Shown here piece after piece: positions 31,948-39,821 of a stretch of DNA of 64,000 nt. The notes under the pieces are model-generated. The model worked only from the letters and a program-made list of their open reading frames with translations. It was not told where the DNA came from and made no database searches. The position numbers and the translations under genes were made by a program. Position 1 is the stretch's first letter, and each line of letters opens with the position of its first letter. The stretch is from Sanguibacter suarezii NBRC 16159 (GTDB taxonomy: Bacteria; Actinomycetota; Actinomycetes; Actinomycetales; Cellulomonadaceae), in contig NZ_BCRT01000021.1 in assembly GCF_001552735.1 (NCBI RefSeq), positions 62,001 to 126,000 on the forward strand. The letters are read 5' to 3'.

Positions 31948-33059
31948 CCAGCACGCTCCGCGCGTGCCAGGTCGTAGACGTCGAGGTAGCCGCGTCGGAC
32001 CGTCTCCGGGCTGAACCGGTCACCGATGGTCGCGGCGACCTCCTCGGCGCTCAGCTCCGAGGTCGTGGCCACCACCCACTCGACCGCGTCGGCGTAGGCC
32101 TTGACGTTCTGACGGCCCACCAGCTCCCCGACGCTCGCGTCGATGTACTCCCCCTGTCCCCCGGTCGAACCGACCACGACGGGTCGCCCGTGCACGAGCG
32201 CCTCAGCCGCCGAGACGCAGAAGTTGTCGGCCTTGGTCGGCAGGAAGAACAGGTCTGCGGCGTCGAGGGCGGCGCGCACCCCATCGGCGTCGACCGTCCC
32301 GAGCAGGGTGAGCCGGTCGGCGACGGCAAGGTCCACGGCGAGGGCAGCGACGTCGTCGCGCAGGGGGCCGGTCCCGGCCCAGGTGAGGCGCGCGTCGTGG
32401 CCGCGGGCGACGAGCTCGGCGAGGGTCCGCACCGCGAGGAGCGGGTCCTTGCGGTCGATGAGCCCCCCCACGCTCACGAGCTCGAGCGCACGGCCGACCG
32501 GGCGGCGCGGGGCAAGAGCTGCCGGGGCAGGGACGATGCACGGCACGATCTCGGTGGGCTTGCCCTGGCGGGCAGCGCGGATGGGTCGGGCGAGATAGTC
32601 GCACACGGCCGTGACGACGTCGGGCTGGCCCAGCAGGGGACGCAGCGCCGGCAGCGCCAGACGCCACGTGGGCGGGAGGGTGGCCGGGGTTGTCAGGCCG
32701 GACCAGTGCTCGGTGTGCACCCACGGCACGCCCGGACGAGACCGGGCGAAGGCCAGCAAGGTCGGGAAGGCCATGGTGTGCACGAGGTCCGCGCTGGCGA
32801 GCAGCGGCTCGAGCAGGCGGCGGGCTCGCCTGATCTGGAGGGGGCGCTGGGGTGACATGACGATCCGGTGCACCCGCAGGCCGTCGTGGTCGATCGTGTC
32901 CACGTCCGCCTCGCGGGGGTCGGTCAGGTGCGGTGCCACGAGGTGCACCACCTCGACGTCGTGGTCGCGGGCCAGGACACGGACGTCCTTCTCGACGAAG
33001 GTCCCCATCGTCGGCGCCTGGGGACTGGGGAACCACGTGGTCACGACGATGATCTTCAC
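31944..33059 (-). CDS. Glycosyltransferase family 4
   Basis: This 371-residue GT-B enzyme starts KIIVVTTWFPSPQAPTMGTFVEKDV, the usual N-terminus of GT4 proteins, and has HTEHWSGLTTP, the second-domain LELVSVGGLIDRKDPLLAV and the donor-site region VSAAEALVHGRPVVVGSTGG. The GTG at 33059 is preceded by TAGCGT and six bases with no Shine-Dalgarno, so it is likely leaderless. It is transcribed away from the 2-epimerase gene. Substrate unknown. Confidence 0.86.
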   Translation of the reverse strand: MKIIVVTTWFPSPQAPTMGTFVEKDVRVLARDHDVEVVHLVAPHLTDPREADVDTIDHDGLRVHRIVMSPQRPLQIRRARRLLEPLLASADLVHTMAFPTLLAFARSRPGVPWVHTEHWSGLTTPATLPPTWRLALPALRPLLGQPDVVTAVCDYLARPIRAARQGKPTEIVPCIVPAPAALAPRRPVGRALELVSVGGLIDRKDPLLAVRTLAELVARGHDARLTWAGTGPLRDDVAALAVDLAVADRLTLLGTVDADGVRAALDAADLFFLPTKADNFCVSAAEALVHGRPVVVGSTGGQGEYIDASVGELVGRQNVKAYADAVEWVVATTSELSAEEVAATIGDRFSPETVRRGYLDVYDLARAERAG

Positions 33060-33065
33060 GCCCCG

Positions 33066-33071
33066 ACGCTA
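33066..33071 (-). promoter_or_regulatory. Leaderless -10 box (TAGCGT) of the GT4 gene
   Basis: TAGCGT on the minus strand, then six bases, then the GTG start at 33059. Spacing and sequence match the leaderless actinobacterial pattern. It faces a matching box for the divergent epimerase gene about 90 bases away. Confidence 0.55.
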
Positions 33072-33157
33072 TCAGCGCACGGGCCGAGCCCTCGGACCTC
33101 CGGGAACCCGGGTGCGCCCCTCCCGGGCATGTCGGGCCTGGTCGGCGCGGTGAGCCC

Positions 33158-33163
33158 TAGACT
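33158..33163 (+). promoter_or_regulatory. Leaderless -10 box (TAGACT) of the 2-epimerase gene
   Basis: TAGACT lies eight bases before the GTG start at 33172 and no Shine-Dalgarno is present. With the box at 33066-33071 it makes a divergent promoter region of 112 bases. Confidence 0.5.
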
Positions 33164-33171
33164 CGGGCATC

Positions 33172-34236
33172 GTGAAGCTCCTCTCCGTGGTCGGCGCCCG
33201 CCCGCAGTTCGTCAAGCTCGCCCCGATCGCCCACGCGGCCGCTGCAGCCGGCGTGGAGCACGTCATCGTGCACACGGGCCAGCACTACGACCCGATGCTC
33301 TCCGACGTGTTCTTCTCCGACCTGTCCATCCCTGCCCCCGACGTGCACCTCGGTGTGGGGTCCGGGAGCCACGGTCAGCAGACCGGGTCCATCCTCGCGG
33401 CCATGGACGACGTGCTCGCCGACGCCCGTCCGGACTGGGTGCTCGTCTACGGCGACACCAACTCCACGCTCGCCGCCGCGTTGTCCGCGGTCAAGCTGCA
33501 CCTGCCGGTGGCGCACCTAGAGGCTGGGTTGCGGTCCTTCAACCGGGCCATGCCCGAGGAGCACAACCGGGTGCTCACCGACCACGCAGCCGACCTGCTG
33601 CTCGCCCCGACCGATGTGGCCGCAGCGCACCTGCGGTCGGAGGGGCTGGGCGGGCGGACCGTCGTCGTGGGCGACGTCATGACCGACGTGCTGGGCACCG
33701 TGCGCGAATCACTGACCGGCGAGCCGGCCACGGTGCTGGCGAGCGCCGGGGTGAGCGCCGGGGACTTCTACGTGGCCACCATCCATCGGGCGGAAAACAC
33801 CGACGACCCCGCCCGCCTCGCCGAGATCGCCGCGAGCCTCAAAGCCCTCGACCGTCCCGTCGTGCTGCTCGCTCACCCGCGCCTGGTCGCCCGGTCGGCT
33901 GCGGCCGGCATCGACTGGTCCGGTGGCGCGGTGGTGCTGCACCCGCCGCTGGCCTACCCGGACCTCATCGCCGCGGCCATGGCGAGCGCCGGGGTGGTGA
34001 CCGACTCCGGCGGTCTGCAGAAGGAGGCCTTCCTCCTGCGGGTGCCGTGCACGACGGTGCGCACCGAGACCGAGTGGGTCGAGACCGTCGAGCTGGGATG
34101 GAACGTGCTGGCCACCTCCGCCGCTCAGATCCTCGCCGGCGTCCAGCGTCGGGCCCCCGAACCGACCGATGCTGCGCCGTACGGTGACGGGCACGCGGCC
34201 GACCGCGTGATCCAGGAGCTCCTCCGCCGAGCCTGA
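33172..34236 (+). CDS. wecB: Non-hydrolysing UDP-GlcNAc 2-epimerase, WecB/WbpI-like
   Basis: This enzyme inverts C2 of a UDP-N-acetylglucosamine-type sugar. The 354-residue protein carries VVGARPQFVKLAPI, the HTGQHYD motif, EAGLRSFNRAMPEEHNR and the C-terminal VTDSGGLQKEAFLL loop. WecB enzymes act on UDP-GlcNAc, and WbpI on the diacetamido uronate. Both a WecC-like and WbpA/B/E/D-like genes are in the window, so either role is possible, and one enzyme might serve both. It is alone on the plus strand with a likely leaderless GTG start. Confidence 0.9.
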   Translation: MKLLSVVGARPQFVKLAPIAHAAAAAGVEHVIVHTGQHYDPMLSDVFFSDLSIPAPDVHLGVGSGSHGQQTGSILAAMDDVLADARPDWVLVYGDTNSTLAAALSAVKLHLPVAHLEAGLRSFNRAMPEEHNRVLTDHAADLLLAPTDVAAAHLRSEGLGGRTVVVGDVMTDVLGTVRESLTGEPATVLASAGVSAGDFYVATIHRAENTDDPARLAEIAASLKALDRPVVLLAHPRLVARSAAAGIDWSGGAVVLHPPLAYPDLIAAAMASAGVVTDSGGLQKEAFLLRVPCTTVRTETEWVETVELGWNVLATSAAQILAGVQRRAPEPTDAAPYGDGHAADRVIQELLRRA

Positions 34237-34240
34237 CCGC

Positions 34241-34321
34241 CCGTCTGTCACCCTGTCCGTCTGTCACCGCCGCTTGTCACCCGATCTCTGGAGCCCCTCT
34301 GATGCCCATCCCGCTGTCACC
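34241..34321 (+). repeat. Short direct repeats (CCGTCTGTCACC and TGTCACC)
   Basis: CCGTCTGTCACC occurs at 34241-34252 and again at 34257-34268. The core TGTCACC recurs at 34275-34281 and 34315-34321. The first three are in the 65-base gap before the secreted-protein gene and the last is inside its first codons. Regular spacing (16 bases for the first two) could mean a regulator site or slippage; no inverted symmetry was seen. Confidence 0.5.
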
Positions 34322-35285
34322 TGGCCGTTGCACCGGACGCTCCGCACGCCGGGCCGCCGTGACCAACCTCGCCGTCGTCCTGGCCCTCACCACGATCGCC
34401 ACGCTCGCCCTGGTCACCGTCACCGGGACCGCCCAGGCAGCCGGCGACGAGCCGGCCCCTGCCAGCACGGCCTTCAGGTCCATGTGGGTGTGGGACAACT
34501 CCCTGACCACCGCCCAGGACAACCGCGGGACCGGCTACGCGGCCGCAGCCCCGCAGACCATCGTGGACTTCGCCCGCGCGCACAGCCTCGACCGGGTGCA
34601 CGTCGCCGCGCCGTGGGTCTCCGATGAAGGACCGATCGCGGCCTGGATGGACGAGACCACCACTGCCCTGCACGACGCCGGCTTCGAGGTCGGTGTGCTC
34701 GGCGGTGACGCCGGGTGGCTCGATGACCCGTCCCTGGCGGTGACGTGGACCCTGGATGCCATCAGCACCCGTCCCGTCGACTACGTCGCGCTCTCGCTGG
34801 AGCCGTGGACGCTGCCGTCCTGGACCACCGACCAGGCCGGGACCGTCGCCCGGTGGGAAGCGACGATGGACGCGGTCAAGGCCGCTCTGCCCGCCGGTGT
34901 CCGGCTCGCACTGGACGCCCCCTACTGGCTGGCCACGACGCCTGCCCCGGACGGCGGGACCCTCTTCGACGCCGTGCTGGAGCGAGCCGACTCCCTCGCC
35001 ATCGTCACCTTCGTCGACCACGCAGACGCCTTCGACGGGATCATCGCCCTGTCGGCGCCGGCCCGCGCCGCCGCCGGCGCAGCCGGCATCCCCTACACGG
35101 TGGGCCTGGAGACGGACACCCCGGAGATCGCGGGAGGGGCACCCTTCACCTTCTACGACGACGGGGCCGACGCCCTGGTGCGCGAGGCCGGGCTGGTCCA
35201 GGAGGCTCTGGCCGGTGACCCGCTGTTCGAGGGAGTCGCAGTCGAGCACTACCGGGCGTGGCGGTCCTTGCTCGGCCTGGTCTGA
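34302..35285 (+). CDS. Secreted protein, possible TIM-barrel glycoside hydrolase
   Basis: This 327-residue protein begins with a clear signal peptide: a basic region (residues 8-18), a hydrophobic core (about 22-41) and an AQAA cleavage site near residue 47. The mature part alternates strands and helices like a beta/alpha barrel. Acidic residues sit at the ends of predicted strands: MWVWDNS, YVALSLEPW, VRLALDAPYW, IVTFVDHAD, TVGLETDT and VAVEHYRAW. That pattern suggests a glycoside hydrolase, but I do not recognise the family. It lies alone between the epimerase gene and the convergent GT4 operon, whose end it overlaps by 37 bases. It might trim or process the surface polymer. Confidence 0.75.
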   Translation: MPIPLSPGRCTGRSARRAAVTNLAVVLALTTIATLALVTVTGTAQAAGDEPAPASTAFRSMWVWDNSLTTAQDNRGTGYAAAAPQTIVDFARAHSLDRVHVAAPWVSDEGPIAAWMDETTTALHDAGFEVGVLGGDAGWLDDPSLAVTWTLDAISTRPVDYVALSLEPWTLPSWTTDQAGTVARWEATMDAVKAALPAGVRLALDAPYWLATTPAPDGGTLFDAVLERADSLAIVTFVDHADAFDGIIALSAPARAAAGAAGIPYTVGLETDTPEIAGGAPFTFYDDGADALVREAGLVQEALAGDPLFEGVAVEHYRAWRSLLGLV

Positions 35286-36409
35286 GCCTCACGGGCGATC
35301 TGGTCCACGGCCCTGGCCCAGCCTGCGGACTGCACCTCGGCGGAGAGCTCGCGGGCGCACGCGGCGGACTCGCGCTTCCAGGTGGCGACCTGGGCCGGGT
35401 CGAGGGCGTCGAGGACTGCCGCGAAGGCACCGGAGGTGAAGCCCTCCGTCACCGCACCGAGCCCGCGCGTCTCGACCTCGCGCGCCATCTCCGGGCTCGG
35501 CCCGACGATCACACCCAGCCGCGCCTGGACGTAGTCGAAGAACTTGTTCGGCAGCGTCCACTCGTAGTTGTAGTTCACCGGCGGCAGCACGAAGACCCCG
35601 ACGTCGTAGCCGTTGAGGGTGCGCACCAGGTCCGCGTAGGGCACCGGGTCGAGCACCCGCACGCGCGCCGAGCCCGCGCACCGCGCACGCAGCTCGGCGA
35701 GGTAGACCGGGTCGTTGGGCATGAGGAGCAGGTCCAGGGTGACGTCGGCGGCAGACTGCTCGACGCCGTCGATCATCACCTCGAGGGTGCGGTTGCGCTG
35801 GGCGTTGCCGGAGTGCACGAGGCGGATCGGGGAGCCGACCGGCTGCGCTTCCAGCTCGGCGTAGGGCGCGGCGTTCGTGACCACACCGACCGGCACCCCC
35901 AGCTCGCGGCTGTACCGGTCCGCGATGCCCTGCCCAACTGTGGTCACCGACGCGGCCCGGGTGACGAACCGGCGGCAGATCCACCGGATGTACGGCGCGA
36001 CGAACCAGCGCCACCGAGGCAGCTCGCTGTTCTGACCGGGGGCGTACTCGTGCAGGTCCGCGTGCACCCCGCTGCGCGGGGCGAGGGACAGCGCGAGCGG
36101 AACGGTGTCGACGTCGTCGGCCAGGATGACGTCGAAGGCACCCACCGGCAGGACCGAGCGGGCATGCGCGACGGCCGCGTTGCCCCAGTACACCCGCCGG
36201 TACTGCCGAGCCAGCAGCCACCTGGGGTCCTTGCGCCATGCCGGCAGGTCCGCCGGGACCTCGATGTGGGCGACGACGCCCGCGGGAGCCGGACCATAGC
36301 CGCAGGTGGTCACGTCGTAGCGGCCTGAGAAGAGGGCGACCTGCTTGAGGACGCGGGCGTCGTCGGCGATCGGGGAGAAGGACAGGATGAGCAGGGACGG
36401 GCGGCTCAT
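35249..36409 (-). CDS. Glycosyltransferase family 4, tandem copy A
   Basis: This 386-residue GT-B protein starts SLLILSFSPIADDARVLKQVALF and has HADLHEYAPGQNSE, IRLVHSGNAQRNRTL at the second-domain start and the donor-site region WTLPNKFFDYVQARLGVIVGPSPEM. It is clearly a paralogue of the next gene upstream (36406-37557), with the same blocks in the same order. The two overlap by four bases. Its last 37 bases overlap the convergent secreted-protein gene. Substrate unknown. Confidence 0.85.
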   Translation of the reverse strand: MSRPSLLILSFSPIADDARVLKQVALFSGRYDVTTCGYGPAPAGVVAHIEVPADLPAWRKDPRWLLARQYRRVYWGNAAVAHARSVLPVGAFDVILADDVDTVPLALSLAPRSGVHADLHEYAPGQNSELPRWRWFVAPYIRWICRRFVTRAASVTTVGQGIADRYSRELGVPVGVVTNAAPYAELEAQPVGSPIRLVHSGNAQRNRTLEVMIDGVEQSAADVTLDLLLMPNDPVYLAELRARCAGSARVRVLDPVPYADLVRTLNGYDVGVFVLPPVNYNYEWTLPNKFFDYVQARLGVIVGPSPEMAREVETRGLGAVTEGFTSGAFAAVLDALDPAQVATWKRESAACARELSAEVQSAGWARAVDQIAREAQTRPSKDRHAR

Positions 36410-37557
36410 GCCTCACCTCCGAAGAGCGCGTCGACGGCCGTCCGCCAGCCGGTGACCTCGACCTCGGCCGACAGCTCGCGAGCACGGGCGTGGGAGGCAG
36501 CCTTGAGACGACGGACAGTCTCCCGGTCGAGGGTGGTCAGCACGTCGGCCAAGGACTCGACGGCGAAGTCGGGTGAGACGACCCCCACGCCCCAGCCCTC
36601 GACCCGCCCAGCCATCTCCGGCGACGGACCGACGACGATCCCGAGCCGGGCCTGGACGTAGTCGAAGAGCTTGTTGGGCAGCGACCAGCGGATGTTGAAG
36701 TTGACGAAGGGGAAGACCGCCAGGCCGACGTCGTAGCCGTTGAGGGTCGCGATGAGCCGCTCGTAGGCCACGGGTTCGCGGAACCGAACTCGGCCGCGAG
36801 GGTCCGCAGCGGCCTGCGAACGCAGCTCGAGGAGGTGCGCAGGATCGTTCGGCATGAGGAAGAGGTCGAGGGTGACGTCGGCGGGTGTGGCGTGCACGGC
36901 ATCGATGAGCAGGTCGAGACGCCGTTTACGCTGCGCTACCCCGCTGTGGACCAGGCGGAGCGGGCCGGCGTCGAGATCGCAGACCGGTCCGGGGGCGAGA
37001 TCGTGGAAGGGGGCCGCGTTGGTGACCACACCGGCGGTGATGGCGAAGACTCTCTGGTACTCGGCAGCGATGCCGTCTGCGACGGTGGTCACCGACGCGG
37101 CGAGGGTCACGTATCGACGGCAGATCCAGGCCTTGTACGGCGCGATCCGGCGCTTCCACGCGGGGTTCTCGTCGTGCTGGGCGGGTGCGTACTCGTGCAG
37201 GTCAGCATGGACGCCCAGCCGGGGCGAGAGACCGAGCGCGACCGGCACGGCCTCGACGTCGTTCGCCAGCACCACGTCGACGTCGATCCCGCGCAGGGCA
37301 CGGCGCGCCCAGGCGACCGCCGACGTCGACCAGAATGCCCGCCGGTACCACCGTGCAGTGATGAGACGGCCGTCCACGTCGGTCGCCGACAGCCCGGCAG
37401 GGATCTCGACGTGGTGGACGACCCCCTCCGGAGCAGGGCCAAAACCGCAGGTGGTCACGTCGTAGAGGTCCTTGAAGAGCTCGACCTGCTTGAGCACGCG
37501 AGCGTCGGCGACGATCGGCGAGAAGGACAGCACGAGCAGAGAGCCGCGAGGCATCAA
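36406..37557 (-). CDS. Glycosyltransferase family 4, tandem copy B
   Basis: This 383-residue protein shares the blocks of copy A: SFSPIVADARVLKQVELF, HADLHEYAPAQHDE, LRLVHSGVAQRKRRL and WSLPNKLFDYVQARLGIVVGPSPEM. By eye roughly half of the residues are identical, which points to tandem duplication followed by divergence. The N-terminal domain of the 907-residue protein at 39818 has the same 'DxRVLK' start, so all three belong to one subgroup. It overlaps the genes on either side by four bases. Confidence 0.85.
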   Translation of the reverse strand: MMPRGSLLVLSFSPIVADARVLKQVELFKDLYDVTTCGFGPAPEGVVHHVEIPAGLSATDVDGRLITARWYRRAFWSTSAVAWARRALRGIDVDVVLANDVEAVPVALGLSPRLGVHADLHEYAPAQHDENPAWKRRIAPYKAWICRRYVTLAASVTTVADGIAAEYQRVFAITAGVVTNAAPFHDLAPGPVCDLDAGPLRLVHSGVAQRKRRLDLLIDAVHATPADVTLDLFLMPNDPAHLLELRSQAAADPRGRVRFREPVAYERLIATLNGYDVGLAVFPFVNFNIRWSLPNKLFDYVQARLGIVVGPSPEMAGRVEGWGVGVVSPDFAVESLADVLTTLDRETVRRLKAASHARARELSAEVEVTGWRTAVDALFGGEA

Positions 37558-38696
37558 GGGTCCTTTCGGGAGCGGCCTGTCAGGCTCGCGTATCGGTCCT
37601 GCAGCTCAGCTGCGCTGGCCCGGAGGCTGCGCCGGGCGACGGTGAAGTCACGAGCGGCCCGGCTCATGCTACGGCGATCCTCGGGCGCCAGACGGAGCAG
37701 GTCACCCACCGCTCCGGCGAGCGCTCGGGTATCGCGCTCGGGGACGAGGACCCCGGTCACACCGTCCTCGACCATCTCGGGGGCACCTCCGCTCGCGTAG
37801 ACGACGACCGGGACTCCGCACGCCTGCGCCTCGAGGGTCACCAGGCCCGCAGCCTCGCGCCACTCACCGTCCTGCTGGGTCGGCAGCACGAAGACGTCAG
37901 CGTGACGCATCGCCTCGCGCACGCCCGCGCGGTCCCGCATCCCCTCCAGGCGGATGTGCGGGTGCTCGGCCGCAGCGGCGCGGACACGCAGTTCCAACGA
38001 GCCGGCGCCGATGACGCGCAGCGTGTGGGGGGTCGTCCGGGCGAGCTCCACGGACGCCTCGACCGCGTCGGTCACGCCCTTGCGTTTCTCGAGCGCGCCG
38101 AGGAAGAGCACCTCGGGGACGTCCCTGGTGCCAGGATCGACCGGCGGGGTGAAGAAGTCCGTGTCCACACCCTGGTAGTGGACGGCGACCTTGTCCGCCG
38201 GGTAGCCGCGCCGGACCGCCTCAGCTGCGAGCCACTCGCTCACCGCGAGCAACGTGGTGGCCCGCTCCCCGCACGTGCGGAGGTTGCGCGCGGTGATCCA
38301 GGTCCAAAAGTTGCGGACCTCATCAGACCGACGGAAGACGTCGTAGCCGTGCAGGGTCGCGATGAACGGGACCCCGAGGTCCCGAGCTGCTCCTGAACCG
38401 GCCAGGCTCCACGTGCCGAAGTGCTGGTGGACGACGTCGGGCGCGAAGGCGCGCACTGCGGCGCGCTGGCGGCGGACGGCCGCGAACGCTGCGAGGCTCC
38501 CGCGCACGCCCGGGACCCCGTAGGGGGTGGCGCCCTCCACCAGGCGTGCGACCTCAGGGTCGTCGACCTGCGCAGAGAGGGAGAACACCCGTCCGTCGAC
38601 GCCGTCCATGTGCAGCAGATGGTTGATGACGAAGTACGTGGGCGGGATACGCACAGGTCCGGTCGTGACTGCGATCCGCAGGTTCGTGCTCTCCAT
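37554..38696 (-). CDS. Glycosyltransferase family 4
   Basis: This 380-residue enzyme has the GT4 layout: LRIAVTTGPVRIPPTYFVINHLL, HQHFGTWSLAGSG, the second domain VPEVLFLGALEKRKGVTDAV and the donor-site segment EAAGLVTLEAQACGVPVVVYASGGAPEMV. It resembles GT4 enzymes of capsule and exopolysaccharide loci (colanic-acid WcaL type). It begins three bases after the stop of the GT2 gene upstream and overlaps copy B by four bases. Substrate unknown. Confidence 0.86.
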   Translation of the reverse strand: MESTNLRIAVTTGPVRIPPTYFVINHLLHMDGVDGRVFSLSAQVDDPEVARLVEGATPYGVPGVRGSLAAFAAVRRQRAAVRAFAPDVVHQHFGTWSLAGSGAARDLGVPFIATLHGYDVFRRSDEVRNFWTWITARNLRTCGERATTLLAVSEWLAAEAVRRGYPADKVAVHYQGVDTDFFTPPVDPGTRDVPEVLFLGALEKRKGVTDAVEASVELARTTPHTLRVIGAGSLELRVRAAAAEHPHIRLEGMRDRAGVREAMRHADVFVLPTQQDGEWREAAGLVTLEAQACGVPVVVYASGGAPEMVEDGVTGVLVPERDTRALAGAVGDLLRLAPEDRRSMSRAARDFTVARRSLRASAAELQDRYASLTGRSRKDP

Positions 38697-38699
38697 CGT

Positions 38700-39821
38700 C
38701 TACCGGAACCTGTCGGCGAGGTAGTACCGCAGGGTGCTCTCACGATCGAGGGCGTTCCACGGCGCGGGAGGCAGCAGGTGCGCCCACCGCCCCGCCACGG
38801 CACGGGCAGCCGTCGCCGCGACGATGTCGCGCGCGGTGGAGGTAGGTCTCAGGATCGTGTCCAGGACACTGCGGTCCGCGCGCGAGAACGGACGCAGCGC
38901 TGCGGGTCCGCACCTCAGCAGCTCAGTGACGACGTGACGTACATAGGCCACCTCGCCCTCGCCCCACGAGTCCACGGAGGAGCGCCGCGAAACCGTGTCG
39001 AGCACGTGGATGCGCATGATCTTGATGGCGACGGCCCGCCGGTACCCGGCCGGCAGAGCTCTGAACCAGTCACGTGAAAGAAGCGCGGCGTAGGGCGCGA
39101 GGGAGACAGTCACGGGGCGCACGGTGGTAGTCACGCGCGTGCTGGCATCCACACCGACCACGTATCTGGGGGCGCCGGCGGCCAGGTCCACGCGCGACGC
39201 GGCGTGCCAGAGCTCGACGGTGAAGGCGATGTCACCGCCGACGGCCATCCCCTCCTCCAGCCGCAGCCCCATCCGGTCCAGGGTGGACAGGCGCAGGAGC
39301 CCAAGCGGCGCGGTGCGGTACGCCATCCGGTCGGCGACCGGGTCGAGCTGCTCGGTCCGGCGTGGCCGCACCCGAGGCGTGTTGATGACCTCGCCCGTCT
39401 GCAGCCGCATGGGCGCGAGCACCACGTCGACCTGCTCGTCAGCCGCGGCACACCATGCCTGCAGGGCTCCCGGTTCGTAGTAGTCGTCCGAGCCGATGAT
39501 CGTCACGAATTCCGCAGAAGCCACGTCCATGCCGGCGTTGTAGGGCCCCGATGGGCTGCCGAGACCGTCGCGGACCTCCAGCAGCCGGGTGAAGGGCGCT
39601 GCGTCCTGCGGCAGGAGCGCTGCGACGTCGTCGGCCTCGAGCTCGTGGCAGGCGACAGTGACGCGGACGGCGCCGCTCCGGTCCCAGTCGGTGGTGAGCG
39701 CAGAGGCGACGGTGCGCGCCACCGGCCGGCCCAGGTCGTGCACGGCGACGACGACGTCCACCACCGGCGCCGGCGCCGCCACGGCGTCGAAGTCGCGCCG
39801 GGAGATGATCGCGGCGGTCAC
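38700..39821 (-). CDS. Glycosyltransferase family 2, paralogue of the GT2 at 30802
   Basis: This 373-residue protein has VDVVVAVHDLGRPVARTVASAL, YNAGMDVASAEFVTIIGSDDYYEPGAL with the metal site, and GGDIAFTVELWH, followed by a helical C-terminal part with HVLDTVSRR and FSRADRSVLDTILRPTS. The match to the protein at 30802-31947 runs over the full length, including the unusual C-terminal region. It overlaps the 907-residue transferase gene by four bases. Donor and acceptor are unknown. Confidence 0.82.
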   Translation of the reverse strand: MTAAIISRRDFDAVAAPAPVVDVVVAVHDLGRPVARTVASALTTDWDRSGAVRVTVACHELEADDVAALLPQDAAPFTRLLEVRDGLGSPSGPYNAGMDVASAEFVTIIGSDDYYEPGALQAWCAAADEQVDVVLAPMRLQTGEVINTPRVRPRRTEQLDPVADRMAYRTAPLGLLRLSTLDRMGLRLEEGMAVGGDIAFTVELWHAASRVDLAAGAPRYVVGVDASTRVTTTVRPVTVSLAPYAALLSRDWFRALPAGYRRAVAIKIMRIHVLDTVSRRSSVDSWGEGEVAYVRHVVTELLRCGPAALRPFSRADRSVLDTILRPTSTARDIVAATAARAVAGRWAHLLPPAPWNALDRESTLRYYLADRFR

